DNA of 64,000 bases from Mycobacterium sp. E796. Lineage in GTDB: Bacteria; Actinomycetota; Actinomycetes; Mycobacteriales; Mycobacteriaceae. Shown piece after piece: positions 50,108 to 58,730 of the stretch. The stretch lies in the NCBI RefSeq assembly GCF_001672815.1, contig NZ_LZKK01000325.1:62001-126000 (forward strand). The letters are read 5' to 3'. How positions within the stretch are numbered: the first letter of the stretch is position 1; every line of letters starts with the position of its first letter. The notes under the pieces were generated by a model that was given only the letters and a program-made list of their open reading frames with translations, was not told the DNA's origin and searched no databases. A program made the position numbers and the translations under genes.

Positions 50108-51250
50108 ATGACGTCGACGATCGCCCAGGGCCCCACCGAAGTCCGCCCGCAGGACAGCACGGAATCGACCGACAAAGCGCCGAACCGACCGTTGACGATC
50201 GACTGCGACGTCCATCCGACGCCGCACGACTTCAACGAGTTTCTGAGCTACGTCCCCGAGCCGTGGCGCAGCCGCGAGGCGATGGCCTACAGCACCCGCG
50301 GCGAAGGCACCTCCTACAGCTACTACGTCCCGGGCGGTTCGACCCGCAAGGAAGCGATCCCGAAAACCGGCGGTCCGGCGGCGTCTGACCCGTATCTGAC
50401 CGCCGAGCAGCTGCTCGAGGGAATCGGCGTGGATATCGCGATCCTGTTGTCGCTCGTCGCTCGACCCGTTGCCAACCCGGTGCACGAATCGGCGTTGTCC
50501 GAGGGTTCCAACAGATGGCTGCAGGAGCGCTGGCTGCACGGTGAGTTCGGCGACCGGTATCGCGGCGCGATCCGCGTCTGCGCCGACGCACCGGATCGCG
50601 CTGTCGCCGAGATCGCGCGCGCACACGACGCCTCCGACCGGTTCAACTCGGTGCTCGTGGTACCCAACGTGCTGCGGCCGCTCGGCCACGAGCCGTACAT
50701 GCCGATTTATGCGGCTGCCGCCGAGCGGGGCCTTCCGGTCGTCATGCACCTGACCCGGCCCGCCGGGATGGCGCTCGGCACCCCCGTGGGGTTCCCGCAG
50801 CACTTCGTTGAAGTGCAGCCGATGTACTCGCTTCTATACGCCACCCACCTGGTGAGCATGGTCTTCAACGGGGTCTTCGAGCGCTTCCCGCAGCTGCGGG
50901 TCGTCTATGTCGAGGGGGGCATCGCCTGGGTGCCTGCCCTCATGCGCCGGATGGATCGCAACTGGGAGGGCCTGCGTTCCGAGGTGCCATGGCTAAAAAA
51001 ACCGCCGTCAGAGTATGTCGCCGAGCAGGCGTTCTTCACCACCCAGCCGATCGAGGAGCCTCTCGAGGGACCGGCTGCGCTGATGGAGGCGTTCGCCGGG
51101 GCCGAGCACCTGCTGGCCCGCAACATTCTCTTCTCCACTGACTATCCCCACTGGGACGCCGACGAACCCCGATGGGTGCTGCGCCAATTCCCCGCCGAAT
51201 ACCACGGTGCGATCCGCGGCGGCAGCGCACGCGGACTCTACAAACTGTGA
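50108..51250 (+). CDS. Amidohydrolase family 2 protein
   Basis: A 380-residue ACMSD-like amidohydrolase. TIDCDVHPTPHDFNEF holds the first ligand region (DVH), GLPVVMHLTRPAG a further His, and NILFSTDYPHWDADEP the late Asp-Tyr-Pro-His block. Unlike the family at 14576, the N-terminus has a 30-residue polar extension (TSTIAQGPTEVRPQDSTEST). It overlaps the Rieske start (GTGA), so the two are probably co-translated. Its job could be hydrolysis or decarboxylation of a ring-derived acid. Confidence 0.88.
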   Translation: MTSTIAQGPTEVRPQDSTESTDKAPNRPLTIDCDVHPTPHDFNEFLSYVPEPWRSREAMAYSTRGEGTSYSYYVPGGSTRKEAIPKTGGPAASDPYLTAEQLLEGIGVDIAILLSLVARPVANPVHESALSEGSNRWLQERWLHGEFGDRYRGAIRVCADAPDRAVAEIARAHDASDRFNSVLVVPNVLRPLGHEPYMPIYAAAAERGLPVVMHLTRPAGMALGTPVGFPQHFVEVQPMYSLLYATHLVSMVFNGVFERFPQLRVVYVEGGIAWVPALMRRMDRNWEGLRSEVPWLKKPPSEYVAEQAFFTTQPIEEPLEGPAALMEAFAGAEHLLARNILFSTDYPHWDADEPRWVLRQFPAEYHGAIRGGSARGLYKL

Positions 51251-51663
51251 GCGCGCCAGCCGGGCCCCGCGTTGAGCACTTCGACTGCGGTCCGCTCGCC
51301 GATCTCGAAGACGGGAAAATGACGCTCGTCGACGGCCCAGATGGCAGCGTTGGGCTGTTCAGGCGCGGAGAAACCGTGTACGCGCTGCGCAACTGGTGCC
51401 CACACAACGGCGCACCCGTGTGCTTGGGCCCCGTGACGGGCACCAACGTGACCAAGGGTGGACACAAGGTCGAGCATATCCGTGACGGCGAGATCCTCAG
51501 GTGCCCATGGCACAAATGGGAGTTCGAGCTCGCGACGGGACTCTCCATCACCAAGCCCGTCAGGAAGGTGCAGTCTTACCGGGTCGTCATCGAGAACGAC
51601 CGGGTCTACTTGGCTATCAGACGCCTCAGAAAGCGAAAAGATGTCGATCCGACCCACGATTGA
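51247..51663 (+). CDS. Rieske [2Fe-2S] domain protein
   Basis: A 138-residue protein starting at GTG 51247. The cluster ligands are NWCPHNGAPVCLG and ILRCPWHKWEFELATG (C-x-H and C-x2-H). It carries no catalytic oxygenase domain and resembles Rieske ferredoxins or the N-terminal part of ring-hydroxylating systems. It lies between two amidohydrolase-family genes and overlaps both, by 4 bases upstream and 23 downstream. It probably passes electrons to an oxygenase encoded elsewhere; none lies beside it. Confidence 0.88.
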   Translation: MSAPAGPRVEHFDCGPLADLEDGKMTLVDGPDGSVGLFRRGETVYALRNWCPHNGAPVCLGPVTGTNVTKGGHKVEHIRDGEILRCPWHKWEFELATGLSITKPVRKVQSYRVVIENDRVYLAIRRLRKRKDVDPTHD

Positions 51664-52726
51664 TTGCGTCGTCCACCCATGGCCGGGTGACTCTGAGGAC
51701 ATCCGCGAGTTCCTGCCTGCGCGCTGGGACGGGCAGCCGATCCCAAAGATCGGACGCTACTTCTACCCACCGTCCATCCCGGAGTGGACGCCGATCGGGG
51801 ATGGCGACGCACGCCCGGCGACGTCAAGCCCCGAGCTGCTCGCCGAGTCCTGGGATGCGTCGGTCGCGACGGACGGCGCGATCCTTGTCCCGCTGACCCG
51901 TGGACTGATCCCGGAGCCAGACCTCGGGCCCGCCGTGTGCCGGGCGACCAACGAATGGCTGCGCGCCAACTGGCTGGACCACCCGGCGTTACGCGACCGC
52001 GTAGCCGGCGCGGTGCGGATCGACCCCGAGGACGCCGACGCCGCGGTCGCCGAGCTGGAGCGAGTCGCCGGCGATCCGCACTTCGTGACGGTCGCGGTTC
52101 CCCTACAGGGCCGCGAACCCTACGGTTCGCGGCGCTACCTGCCGGTCTGGCAGAAGGCCGCTGAGCTCGGGTTCACCGTGACGATCCAGGCCGACGGCGG
52201 CTGCGGGATCAACCAATTCCCGACCATGGCCGGATACTGCGACCACTATGTGGAGTACAACTCGCTGTTGCCGTGGACCGCGGCGATGGTCCACCTGGCG
52301 AGCTTCGTCGGCGGCGGTGTGTTCGAAAGCATCCCCGAACTGCGGGTCGTGTTCCTCGACGGCGGCGCGGACGTCGTGTTCCCGTTCATGTGGCGGATGG
52401 ACAAGCCTTGGCGCGGCGTCCGCTATCAGGTGCCGTGGATCGAAAAGCACCCGACCGAGTACCTCGTTGACCACGTGCGTTTCTGTGTCCAGCGCGCCGA
52501 GGGGGCCGCGCTTCCGGCGACCAGCCTCACGTCGCTGGCGACCGAGCTGACGGTGTACGGCAGCCGCTTTCCGCACTGGGACGCCATCACCCCCGCAGAG
52601 GCCCGTGCGGGCTTGGATGCCGACGCCGCCGAAAAGTTGCTGACCGGCGCCGCGGACTTCTACGGAGGCCGTTTTGCCCGGTGGGCCGGGGGGCTTGCGG
52701 CCCGGCCCGGGCTGTCGGTGAGTTAG
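51641..52726 (+). CDS. Amidohydrolase family 2 protein
   Basis: A 361-residue protein starting at ATG 51641, inside the Rieske gene. The first metal region is TIDCVVHPWP, with a Val where its neighbour at 50108 has Asp, so ligation may be altered. Late blocks VYGSRFPHWDAITPAEARAG show Ser-Arg-Phe-Pro-His where DYPH is usual. Loss of these acidic residues suggests reduced or changed metal use, possibly a non-catalytic partner for the amidohydrolase at 50108. It abuts the SDR gene with a one-base overlap. Confidence 0.83.
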   Translation: MSIRPTIDCVVHPWPGDSEDIREFLPARWDGQPIPKIGRYFYPPSIPEWTPIGDGDARPATSSPELLAESWDASVATDGAILVPLTRGLIPEPDLGPAVCRATNEWLRANWLDHPALRDRVAGAVRIDPEDADAAVAELERVAGDPHFVTVAVPLQGREPYGSRRYLPVWQKAAELGFTVTIQADGGCGINQFPTMAGYCDHYVEYNSLLPWTAAMVHLASFVGGGVFESIPELRVVFLDGGADVVFPFMWRMDKPWRGVRYQVPWIEKHPTEYLVDHVRFCVQRAEGAALPATSLTSLATELTVYGSRFPHWDAITPAEARAGLDADAAEKLLTGAADFYGGRFARWAGGLAARPGLSVS

Positions 52727-53538
52727 TGGCCGACACTGACGCCATGCCCACGGCTGCGCCGAATTCCGGCCTTGCGGGGCGGGTGGCGATCGTGACCGGC
52801 GGCAGCCGCGGGCTCGGGCGCGCGATCGGGTTCGGGCTGGCGCGAGCCGGTGCCGACGTCGTGATCACCAGCCGTCGCATCGAAAGCTGTCGCGAGACCG
52901 CCGAGGCGATCGCTGCGGAAACCGGACGCAAGGCGCTGCCGGTGGCGTGCCATGTCGGGGACTGGGGCCAGATCGACGAACTGCTGGCCCAGACCGAGAA
53001 CGTGTTCGGTCGTATCGACATTCTCGTCAACAATGCGGGCCTGTCGCCGACCTACTCGTCTGCTGCATCGGTCTCCGAGGAGCTGTTCGACAAGGTAATT
53101 GCGGTCAACCTCAAAGGGCCGTTTCGGTTGATGGCGCTTGTCGCCGACCGGATGGGCCGCAGTGGGGGAGGGGCGATCGTCAACGTCAGCAGTGTCGCCG
53201 CGGTATGGCCGCGGGGCGACGCGATGCCATATGGCGCGGCCAAGGCGGGGCTGAACAACCTGACGACGGCGTTCGCCCACGCCTACGGCCCCCAGGTACG
53301 CGTCAACGCCGTCCAGCCGGGTGCGTTCTTCACCGACGTAGCCAAACATTGGGACATGGAAGCCTTCGCCCGGCACAAAAAGGGGATCGCCCTACGGCGC
53401 GGCGGCGAGCCCGACGAGATCGTCGGCGCCGTGCTGTATCTGGCCAGCGACGCCTCCAGTTACACCACCGGGGTGACCATCCCCGTCGACGGCGGCTACT
53501 GGCAGCCGTTCGAGCTCGCCGCCCGGCCGGACGCGTGA
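52726..53538 (+). CDS. SDR family oxidoreductase
   Basis: A 270-residue SDR. GTG 52726 overlaps the preceding stop; ATG 52744 is an alternative but has no ribosome site. VTGGSRGLGRAIGF is the cofactor motif, ITSRRIESC suggests NADP(H), and NNAGLSPTYSS, NVSSVAA (Ser) and PYGAAK (YxxxK) complete the active site. The end GVTIPVDGGYWQPF is typical. Its stop overlaps the next start (GTGA), so it belongs to the operon from 50108. Confidence 0.9.
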   Translation: MADTDAMPTAAPNSGLAGRVAIVTGGSRGLGRAIGFGLARAGADVVITSRRIESCRETAEAIAAETGRKALPVACHVGDWGQIDELLAQTENVFGRIDILVNNAGLSPTYSSAASVSEELFDKVIAVNLKGPFRLMALVADRMGRSGGGAIVNVSSVAAVWPRGDAMPYGAAKAGLNNLTTAFAHAYGPQVRVNAVQPGAFFTDVAKHWDMEAFARHKKGIALRRGGEPDEIVGAVLYLASDASSYTTGVTIPVDGGYWQPFELAARPDA

Positions 53539-54539
53539 GCCGACTCGCCGGCGGTTCGCATCCGGTCGGCGTTCCTTCGATCGGCGTGCGCCTCCCGACG
53601 CTCGACGCCGAGAACCCGACAGGCCGCGGGCTGCGATCGCTCGCGCAGCGCGCCGAGCAGCTCGGATTCGATTCGCTCTGGTTGCTCGACCATCTGCTGC
53701 CGTCGCGCTACGTATTCGACTCGGCCACTTATGATCCGATGACCACGATCCCGTTCCTGGCGGGCTGCACGCAGCGCATCAAACTCGGCACCTCGGTCCT
53801 GGTTGTTCCGCTGCGCCACCGACTCTGGCTGCTCAAACAATTGGGCACGCTCTCCGCGCTGGCCGGCGAGCGGATTCTCCTCGGTGTCGGAGTGGGCTAC
53901 GACGAACGCGAATTCACCGCTGCAGGTGCCGACCGGCGCATGCGTGGCCGCGCCCTCGACGATGTCCTAGAGGCGCTGACCGCAGCGCGGCGTGACGGCT
54001 TCCTCACCTACGACGGCTATCCCGTCTCGCCGCCGCCATGTTCGTGGGGCGCGATTCTGGCCGGCGGCGGCGGCAGCCTTACGGTGGAAGACGGTGACGA
54101 GCCCGTTCGCATGTCCGAGCGCGTCCTGACCCGCATTGCGCGAGCCGATGGCTGGCTGGCGCGCTCCAGCTCTCCGACCAGTGTGCTCGACGACGATCGC
54201 CAAGCGATTGCCGCGCGGCGGGACGAACTTGGCCTCGATCCACATTTCACCCTCGTGCGGGCGACCTTTGTGCACGTCTCGCTCGCAACGCACCGCGAGG
54301 ACGCGCTGGCCGAACAGGTCAGCGCGATGCGGCTACTCGGCTGGGAAGGCACCGCAGCGGACTTCGCCGGCATCTATCCGGCCGGGACAATCGCGGAAAT
54401 CGCCGAATGGCTAAAGTCCGACGTCGCGATCGGAGTCGACCATTTCATCCTGCATCCGGTGGGGGATGCCTCAGAGCAGCTTGAGCGTCTCGCCCAGCAC
54501 ATCATGCCCGCGCTTCGTTCGACCCGAGAGACGGGTTAG
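53535..54539 (+). CDS. LLM-class F420-dependent oxidoreductase
   Basis: A 334-residue luciferase-like protein starting at GTG 53535 (GTGA overlap). SIGVRLPTLDAENPTGRGL and EQLGFDSLWLLDHLLPSRY form the first strands; LGTSVLVVPLRHRLWLLKQL and RILLGVGVGYDEREF are conserved. The middle (EDGDEPVRMSERVLTRIARA) is unusual for the class. It is convergent with the SnoaL gene and shares three bases of stop codon with it. F420 rather than FMN use is inferred from the mycobacterial context. Confidence 0.85.
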   Translation: MSRLAGGSHPVGVPSIGVRLPTLDAENPTGRGLRSLAQRAEQLGFDSLWLLDHLLPSRYVFDSATYDPMTTIPFLAGCTQRIKLGTSVLVVPLRHRLWLLKQLGTLSALAGERILLGVGVGYDEREFTAAGADRRMRGRALDDVLEALTAARRDGFLTYDGYPVSPPPCSWGAILAGGGGSLTVEDGDEPVRMSERVLTRIARADGWLARSSSPTSVLDDDRQAIAARRDELGLDPHFTLVRATFVHVSLATHREDALAEQVSAMRLLGWEGTAADFAGIYPAGTIAEIAEWLKSDVAIGVDHFILHPVGDASEQLERLAQHIMPALRSTRETG

Positions 54540-55003
54540 TCGGACTGCTGCAGCCCCTCACGCATCTGGCGCAACCGGCTCGTCAGGGGAGCGGGATTGC
54601 CCTCCGACCACGTGACCCGCAGGCGTCGATGGGCGATGCGCCAACCCTCAGGCGTCCGCACGAGAGAGTCTTCGTAGCGTCCGCCGATGACGTAGCGCTC
54701 GCCCGCGGGGGCGCCCCGGGCGATGTGCTGGGCCTGCAGATCGCAAACCGACTCGGCCCGGTCGCCGTCAATCATGCACCGCGGGTTGGCAATCAGATGT
54801 TGGGTGACGTCAAACCCCGACAGCACGCCCTCTGCGAAGGCGATGATCGAATCGATCCCGGTGAGCGTGGCGCCGACCTCGCACACGGCGTCTTCGGTAA
54901 AGCAGGTTCGCAGGAGCTGCGAGTCGCGATCGTCCAGTGCGTGCGCATACCGGAACAGCGCATCGTGGATGGCGAGTCGATCAGCGACATCATCGGCGGG
55001 CAT
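54536..55003 (-). CDS. SnoaL-like / NTF2-like protein
   Basis: A 155-residue SnoaL-type protein starting at ATG 55003, which overlaps the LLM stop (ATGA). LAIHDALFRYAHALDDRDSQ and CFTEDAVCEVGATLTGIDSI open the fold; RYVIGGRYEDSLVRTPEGWR closes it. The C-terminal tail (SRLRQMREGLQQSD) is helical. It is the second SnoaL-like gene in the window; the first is at 35846. Co-translation with the LLM gene suggests that they act on the same substrate. Confidence 0.85.
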   Translation of the reverse strand: MPADDVADRLAIHDALFRYAHALDDRDSQLLRTCFTEDAVCEVGATLTGIDSIIAFAEGVLSGFDVTQHLIANPRCMIDGDRAESVCDLQAQHIARGAPAGERYVIGGRYEDSLVRTPEGWRIAHRRLRVTWSEGNPAPLTSRLRQMREGLQQSD

Positions 55004-55989
55004 CACTCGCCGAGCCTGGGCAGCACTTTGGACTCGAAGAGCTCGAGCGACTCCCAGCCCAGAGCCGGCGGCATGCCACCCATCAGCGGCTTGAACATCG
55101 CCCCCCCGCGCTCGGTGACGGCCTTCACCGCGTCGTCGGGCGTGACCACCTCGTACATGCCCGGCGCGCGCAATTGGTCGGGGTCGGAAATCGGAAAGTA
55201 GGGCGATGAACTGTTGGTGGCCGCCCAACGGCCATACTCGTTCATTTCGTACATCGCGTGCTTCGCGATGGTGGCCCACGCTTTCTCGGGGTCTTCGGCG
55301 ATGTGAAAGAACAACACCATTCGGGCACGGTTGTCCGCTTGCGGCGCCGCCGCCTTGCCCAATCTCTCGCACTCGGCGATGTAGAGCTCGTACAACTCGG
55401 GGTGCATCGGCTCGTACCCGTCGGCGAACCGCGCCGCCCGCACCGCGGTGGCCGGTGCCGAGCCGCCGAGATAGATTGGCGGAGAAGGATTCTGCGCCGG
55501 CCGCGGCAGGATGCGCACCGTCTTGCCGCGAAATTCGAAGGGCTCGCCGGTCCAGGCCCGCTTTACCGCTTGCAGCGCCTCCTCCATCAGCGACGGGCGC
55601 TTCTTGATGTCCAGCCCGAACTGCTCGTATTCCTCGACCCGGTAACCGGCGCCCACGGTGAACAGCGTTCGGCCGTTGGAGATCAAGTCGAGCACCGCCG
55701 CGTCCTCGGCGAAGCGCAGTGGGTGATAAAGCGGCAGGAGCGCGACATTGGTGCGGATTTTGAGATTCTCGGTAGCCGCGGCGATCCCCGCGCCCAAGAT
55801 GAGCGGCGACGGCAGGTAACCGTCGTTGGAGGCATGGTGCTCCAGCAAGTTCACGTCTCGGAAGCCCAGCTTGTCGGCCCACGCCGACATCTCGATCGCG
55901 GCCCGGTACAGCTCAGTTGCCGGGGCACCGAATTCCGGGGCCCGCATATCGAAGAGAAGAGAAAGCGTGTACTCGGCGGGGCTTCCCAT
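55003..55989 (-). CDS. LLM-class F420-dependent oxidoreductase
   Basis: A 328-residue luciferase-like monooxygenase-fold protein starting at ATG 55989 (MGSPAEYTLSLLFDMR); the upstream extension is not family-like. FRDVNLLEHHASNDGYLPSP, TNVALLPLYHPLRFAEDAAV and FTVGAGYRVEEYEQFGLDIK are hallmark blocks; GGSAPATAVRAARFADGYEP follows. It is divergent from the membrane protein gene at 56105. The region between holds TAGATCTA, an 8-base palindrome without a known reader. Confidence 0.88.
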   Translation of the reverse strand: MGSPAEYTLSLLFDMRAPEFGAPATELYRAAIEMSAWADKLGFRDVNLLEHHASNDGYLPSPLILGAGIAAATENLKIRTNVALLPLYHPLRFAEDAAVLDLISNGRTLFTVGAGYRVEEYEQFGLDIKKRPSLMEEALQAVKRAWTGEPFEFRGKTVRILPRPAQNPSPPIYLGGSAPATAVRAARFADGYEPMHPELYELYIAECERLGKAAAPQADNRARMVLFFHIAEDPEKAWATIAKHAMYEMNEYGRWAATNSSSPYFPISDPDQLRAPGMYEVVTPDDAVKAVTERGGAMFKPLMGGMPPALGWESLELFESKVLPRLGE

Positions 55990-56104
55990 GCAGGGATCGT
56001 AGTCCAATTGTTGAATAGATCTAGAAAAACCGACCTTCCCGTCGCAGGATTCGGTTAGGTTGCCAGGAGCTCGCGGTGCGATCCGATCGGCCAAGGAGGC
56101 TGGG

Positions 56105-56803
56105 GTGAATACGTCGATGAACCGCGTCTGCATATGGTTGGGTCCGATCGGGACGGCGATTATGTTGGCCGGGCTCGTGATCGCGGGCCTGGCGGTGCCA
56201 CCGCCGCCAGATGCGCCGGTGACCTTCTACACCGATCACCGCCAGGCGATGCAGACAGGGCTGATGATTGCCATGGTCGGAGGCGCGCTGTACCTGCCGT
56301 GGATGGCGATGCTGGCTCGGTCGTTCAAGCTGGCTGAGGGGGACCGCTCGGGTTTCGCCTACCTCCAGTTGGCGTTCGGAGTGATCTTCACGGTTCTGGT
56401 GGAGTTTCCCTACCTGTTGCTGCAAGTTGCGATCTACCGGCCCGGCACCCCGGCGGCGGTGGTCCAGGGCTTCGTCGACACAGCCTGGGTGATGGCGGCC
56501 GGGTTCGGTTACACCCACTTCATCGCGTTGCTGGTGACCGGCATCTACATCGTTCGTGAGCATCACGCACTCGAGGTATTCCCGAGTTGGCTCGGATGGT
56601 TGAACATCGTCTGTGCGCTGTTGTGTATGCCCTCATTCTTCGCGGGAGCCGTCAGGTCGGGTGTGCTGGCCTGGAACGGCTTCGTGGCGTTCGGGTTTCC
56701 GTCGGTGTCCTTCTTTCCGTGGTACGTCGCGTGGACATATGTGCTGCTCCGCCAGGATCGTCGCGTGTCGGTGGCAGCGAGCGCAGTGACCACGGCGGTC
56801 TGA
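56105..56803 (+). CDS. Multi-pass membrane protein of unknown function
   Basis: A 232-residue protein starting at GTG 56105 with AGGAGG five bases before it. Five to six hydrophobic stretches are visible: WLGPIGTAIMLAGLVIAGLA, GLMIAMVGGALYLPWMAML, LQLAFGVIFTVLVEFPYLLL, WVMAAGFGYTHFIALLVTGI, LGWLNIVCALLCMPSFF and FPWYVAWTYVLL. I do not recognise the family. A second, degenerate copy follows at once at 56867, and the region is not preceded by an ACCG-N6-CGGT site. Confidence 0.82.
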   Translation: MNTSMNRVCIWLGPIGTAIMLAGLVIAGLAVPPPPDAPVTFYTDHRQAMQTGLMIAMVGGALYLPWMAMLARSFKLAEGDRSGFAYLQLAFGVIFTVLVEFPYLLLQVAIYRPGTPAAVVQGFVDTAWVMAAGFGYTHFIALLVTGIYIVREHHALEVFPSWLGWLNIVCALLCMPSFFAGAVRSGVLAWNGFVAFGFPSVSFFPWYVAWTYVLLRQDRRVSVAASAVTTAV

Positions 56804-56866
56804 CCGCCTTATTGATGGGAACTAGATAAACAGGTCGAGAACGTGATGAATCGCATCTGCATCTAG

Positions 56867-57478
56867 GTGGGGATGGTCGTCGCCATGTTCGGAGGCGCGC
56901 TCCATGGGCCGTGGTTGGCGATGTTGGCGCGTGCGGCCAAACTGGCCGACCAGGGCCGGTCGGGGTTCGCCAACTTTCAGATCGTGTTCGGCGTTTTCTT
57001 GATGATCGCGACGTTAGTGCCGTTCTACCTGCTAGAAGTCGCTGTGTTTCGGCCCGGCGCCCCGCACGAGGTGGTCCAGGCGTTCGTCGATGCGGCGTGG
57101 ATCATGGCGTTGGGATTCGTGTACGTCCACGCCTCGGCCGTCCTTCTGACCGGCGTGTACATCGTGCGTGAGTGCCGCGCCTCAGAGATTCTCCCCCGCT
57201 GGCTCGGGTGGTTGAACGTCGTTGTGGCGCTGCTGAGCGCGCCTGGGTTGTTCGCCGGCACCGCCACGAGCGGGGTGCTGACCTGGAACGGCATCGTGGC
57301 GTTCGGAATACCGTCTGTCGCATTTTTCCCGTGGCTCCTCGGGTGGACCTACGTGCTGCTGCGCATCGAACGGCTTGCGGTGCAGTGCCGGACAAGGGCT
57401 CCTGTCAGCCATTGCGCGAAAAGTCGATCGCAACGCGGGCGGACTCGCCGCGGTGAATCAATTCGATGCCCTCATTGA
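56867..57478 (+). pseudogene. Degenerate tandem copy of the membrane protein gene
   Basis: The copy begins at ATG 56846 with NRICI, then a TAG at 56864-56866 stands where the intact gene has TGG (Trp of NRVCIW). About 45 codons, including the first membrane segment, are missing before the match resumes at GMVVAMFGGALHGPWLAMLA, and similarity continues to PWLLGWTYVLLR. The C-terminus then runs on about 35 codons in unrelated sequence over the alcohol dehydrogenase end, so the original stop is lost too. A shortened protein from GTG 56867 is conceivable. Confidence 0.7.
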
Positions 57479-58547
57479 TCTCTTCGAGCGCAATGGTGTG
57501 GGATACGACGTCATCGAGACTGATCTTGCCGTCGACATACCAGTCGACGTAGCGCGCCGCGTCCTCGACTGTCGAGCTTCCCATCTGCGAGCGCCGCCAG
57601 GTGCGGTTGCGAAGCGTGTTGAGCGAGATGCCCAGCGGCGCGCTCTCGGGAATCATGCCGACCGACACCACCTGTCCCCAGCCGACACTGACGCAGGCGA
57701 AGGCCTGCTTGGTCAGCTCGACGCTTCCGACGCACTCCAGGGCATGGTCAGCCCCGACGCCGGTCAGCTCGATGATGCGCGCCACGGCGTCGACCTCTGC
57801 GGCGTTGATGAAGTCGGTGGCGCCGAACCGCCTCGAGATCTCCTCTTTTGCCGGATTGATGTCGACGGCGATGATGCGGCTCGCCCCGGCCAGCGCCGCG
57901 CCCTGAATCGCGGCCGCTCCGACGCCACCGGCGCCGAAAATGACGACCGAATCGCCCGGGCCGATTTTGGCCGTGAGCAGCGCGGAGCCAAGGCCAGTGG
58001 TGACGCCGCACCCGATGCAGCAGGTGGGAATCGCCGGCGGCGCGTCACTGACCTTAGCGATCTGGTCGTCGCGCAAGACGCTGTACTCCGAGAACGCGCC
58101 GACGCCGAAGAAGTCGGCGATCGACTGTCCGTCGAACGAGAAGCGCGTCATCTGCGGGTCGCGGAACGTGCGCTGGAATTCGGCGCAGAAGTTCGTCCGT
58201 CCGGAGCGACAGTAGGCGCAGTTCCCGCAGTGCGGGATCACGAACGGCACCACGCGATCTCCGGGCGCGAACCTCGTCACCGCGCTTCCGCAAGAGACGA
58301 CGCGAGCGATCCCCTCGTGCCCGAAGATGACGGGGAAGGCATGGGGGAACGCGCCGGAGGCGAAGTTCAGGTCGGTGTGGCAGATGCCGGCCGCCTCGAA
58401 CTTGACCATCACCTCGTGCTCGCCGGGGGCGGCGACATCGACGGTCACGACCGCGAGCTCGGCTCCCGGAGCGAATGCCACGGCGGCGCGCGACGTCACC
58501 GCCGCGGATGCGCCGCTGTGCTGTTCGGCGGCTTTCTGCCCCTGCAT
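57405..58547 (-). CDS. Zinc-dependent alcohol dehydrogenase (MDR family)
   Basis: A 380-residue medium-chain dehydrogenase. ATG 58547 (MQGQKAAEQ) has GGGAG six bases upstream. Catalytic zinc ligands are AAGICHTDL, GHEG and CCIGCGV; the structural zinc site is HCGNCAYCRSGRTNFC. The NAD motif is VVIFGAGGVGAAAIQG with AVDINPAKEE. Site I lies in the 183 bases shared with the divergent BVMO gene, so both are probably switched together. It could oxidise the alcohol set free by the esterase. Confidence 0.92.
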   Translation of the reverse strand: MQGQKAAEQHSGASAAVTSRAAVAFAPGAELAVVTVDVAAPGEHEVMVKFEAAGICHTDLNFASGAFPHAFPVIFGHEGIARVVSCGSAVTRFAPGDRVVPFVIPHCGNCAYCRSGRTNFCAEFQRTFRDPQMTRFSFDGQSIADFFGVGAFSEYSVLRDDQIAKVSDAPPAIPTCCIGCGVTTGLGSALLTAKIGPGDSVVIFGAGGVGAAAIQGAALAGASRIIAVDINPAKEEISRRFGATDFINAAEVDAVARIIELTGVGADHALECVGSVELTKQAFACVSVGWGQVVSVGMIPESAPLGISLNTLRNRTWRRSQMGSSTVEDAARYVDWYVDGKISLDDVVSHTIALEEINEGIELIHRGESARVAIDFSRNG

Positions 58548-58628
58548 CTCGGACTCCCTCGTCGTCACCTGGGGCATGATCCCGCCCCCGCACGGGCGAC
58601 CGGTGGCCGCCGCCTTCATGTTATGTTA

Positions 58629-58644
58629 GACCGACCAGACGGTC
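58629..58644. promoter_or_regulatory. ACCG-N6-CGGT operator, site I
   Basis: GACCGACCAGACGGTC has exact arms (58630-58633 and 58640-58643). It lies 82 bases from the alcohol dehydrogenase start on one side and 87 from the BVMO start on the other, a position suited to control of both. Confidence 0.75.
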
Positions 58645-58730
58645 GAATACGTTCGAAACAAGTAGGGCGCTGCGTGCACACGGGGCGAGAGCCCGGCGCC
58701 ATCGGCAGCGCACTTGAGGAGACAGAGATC

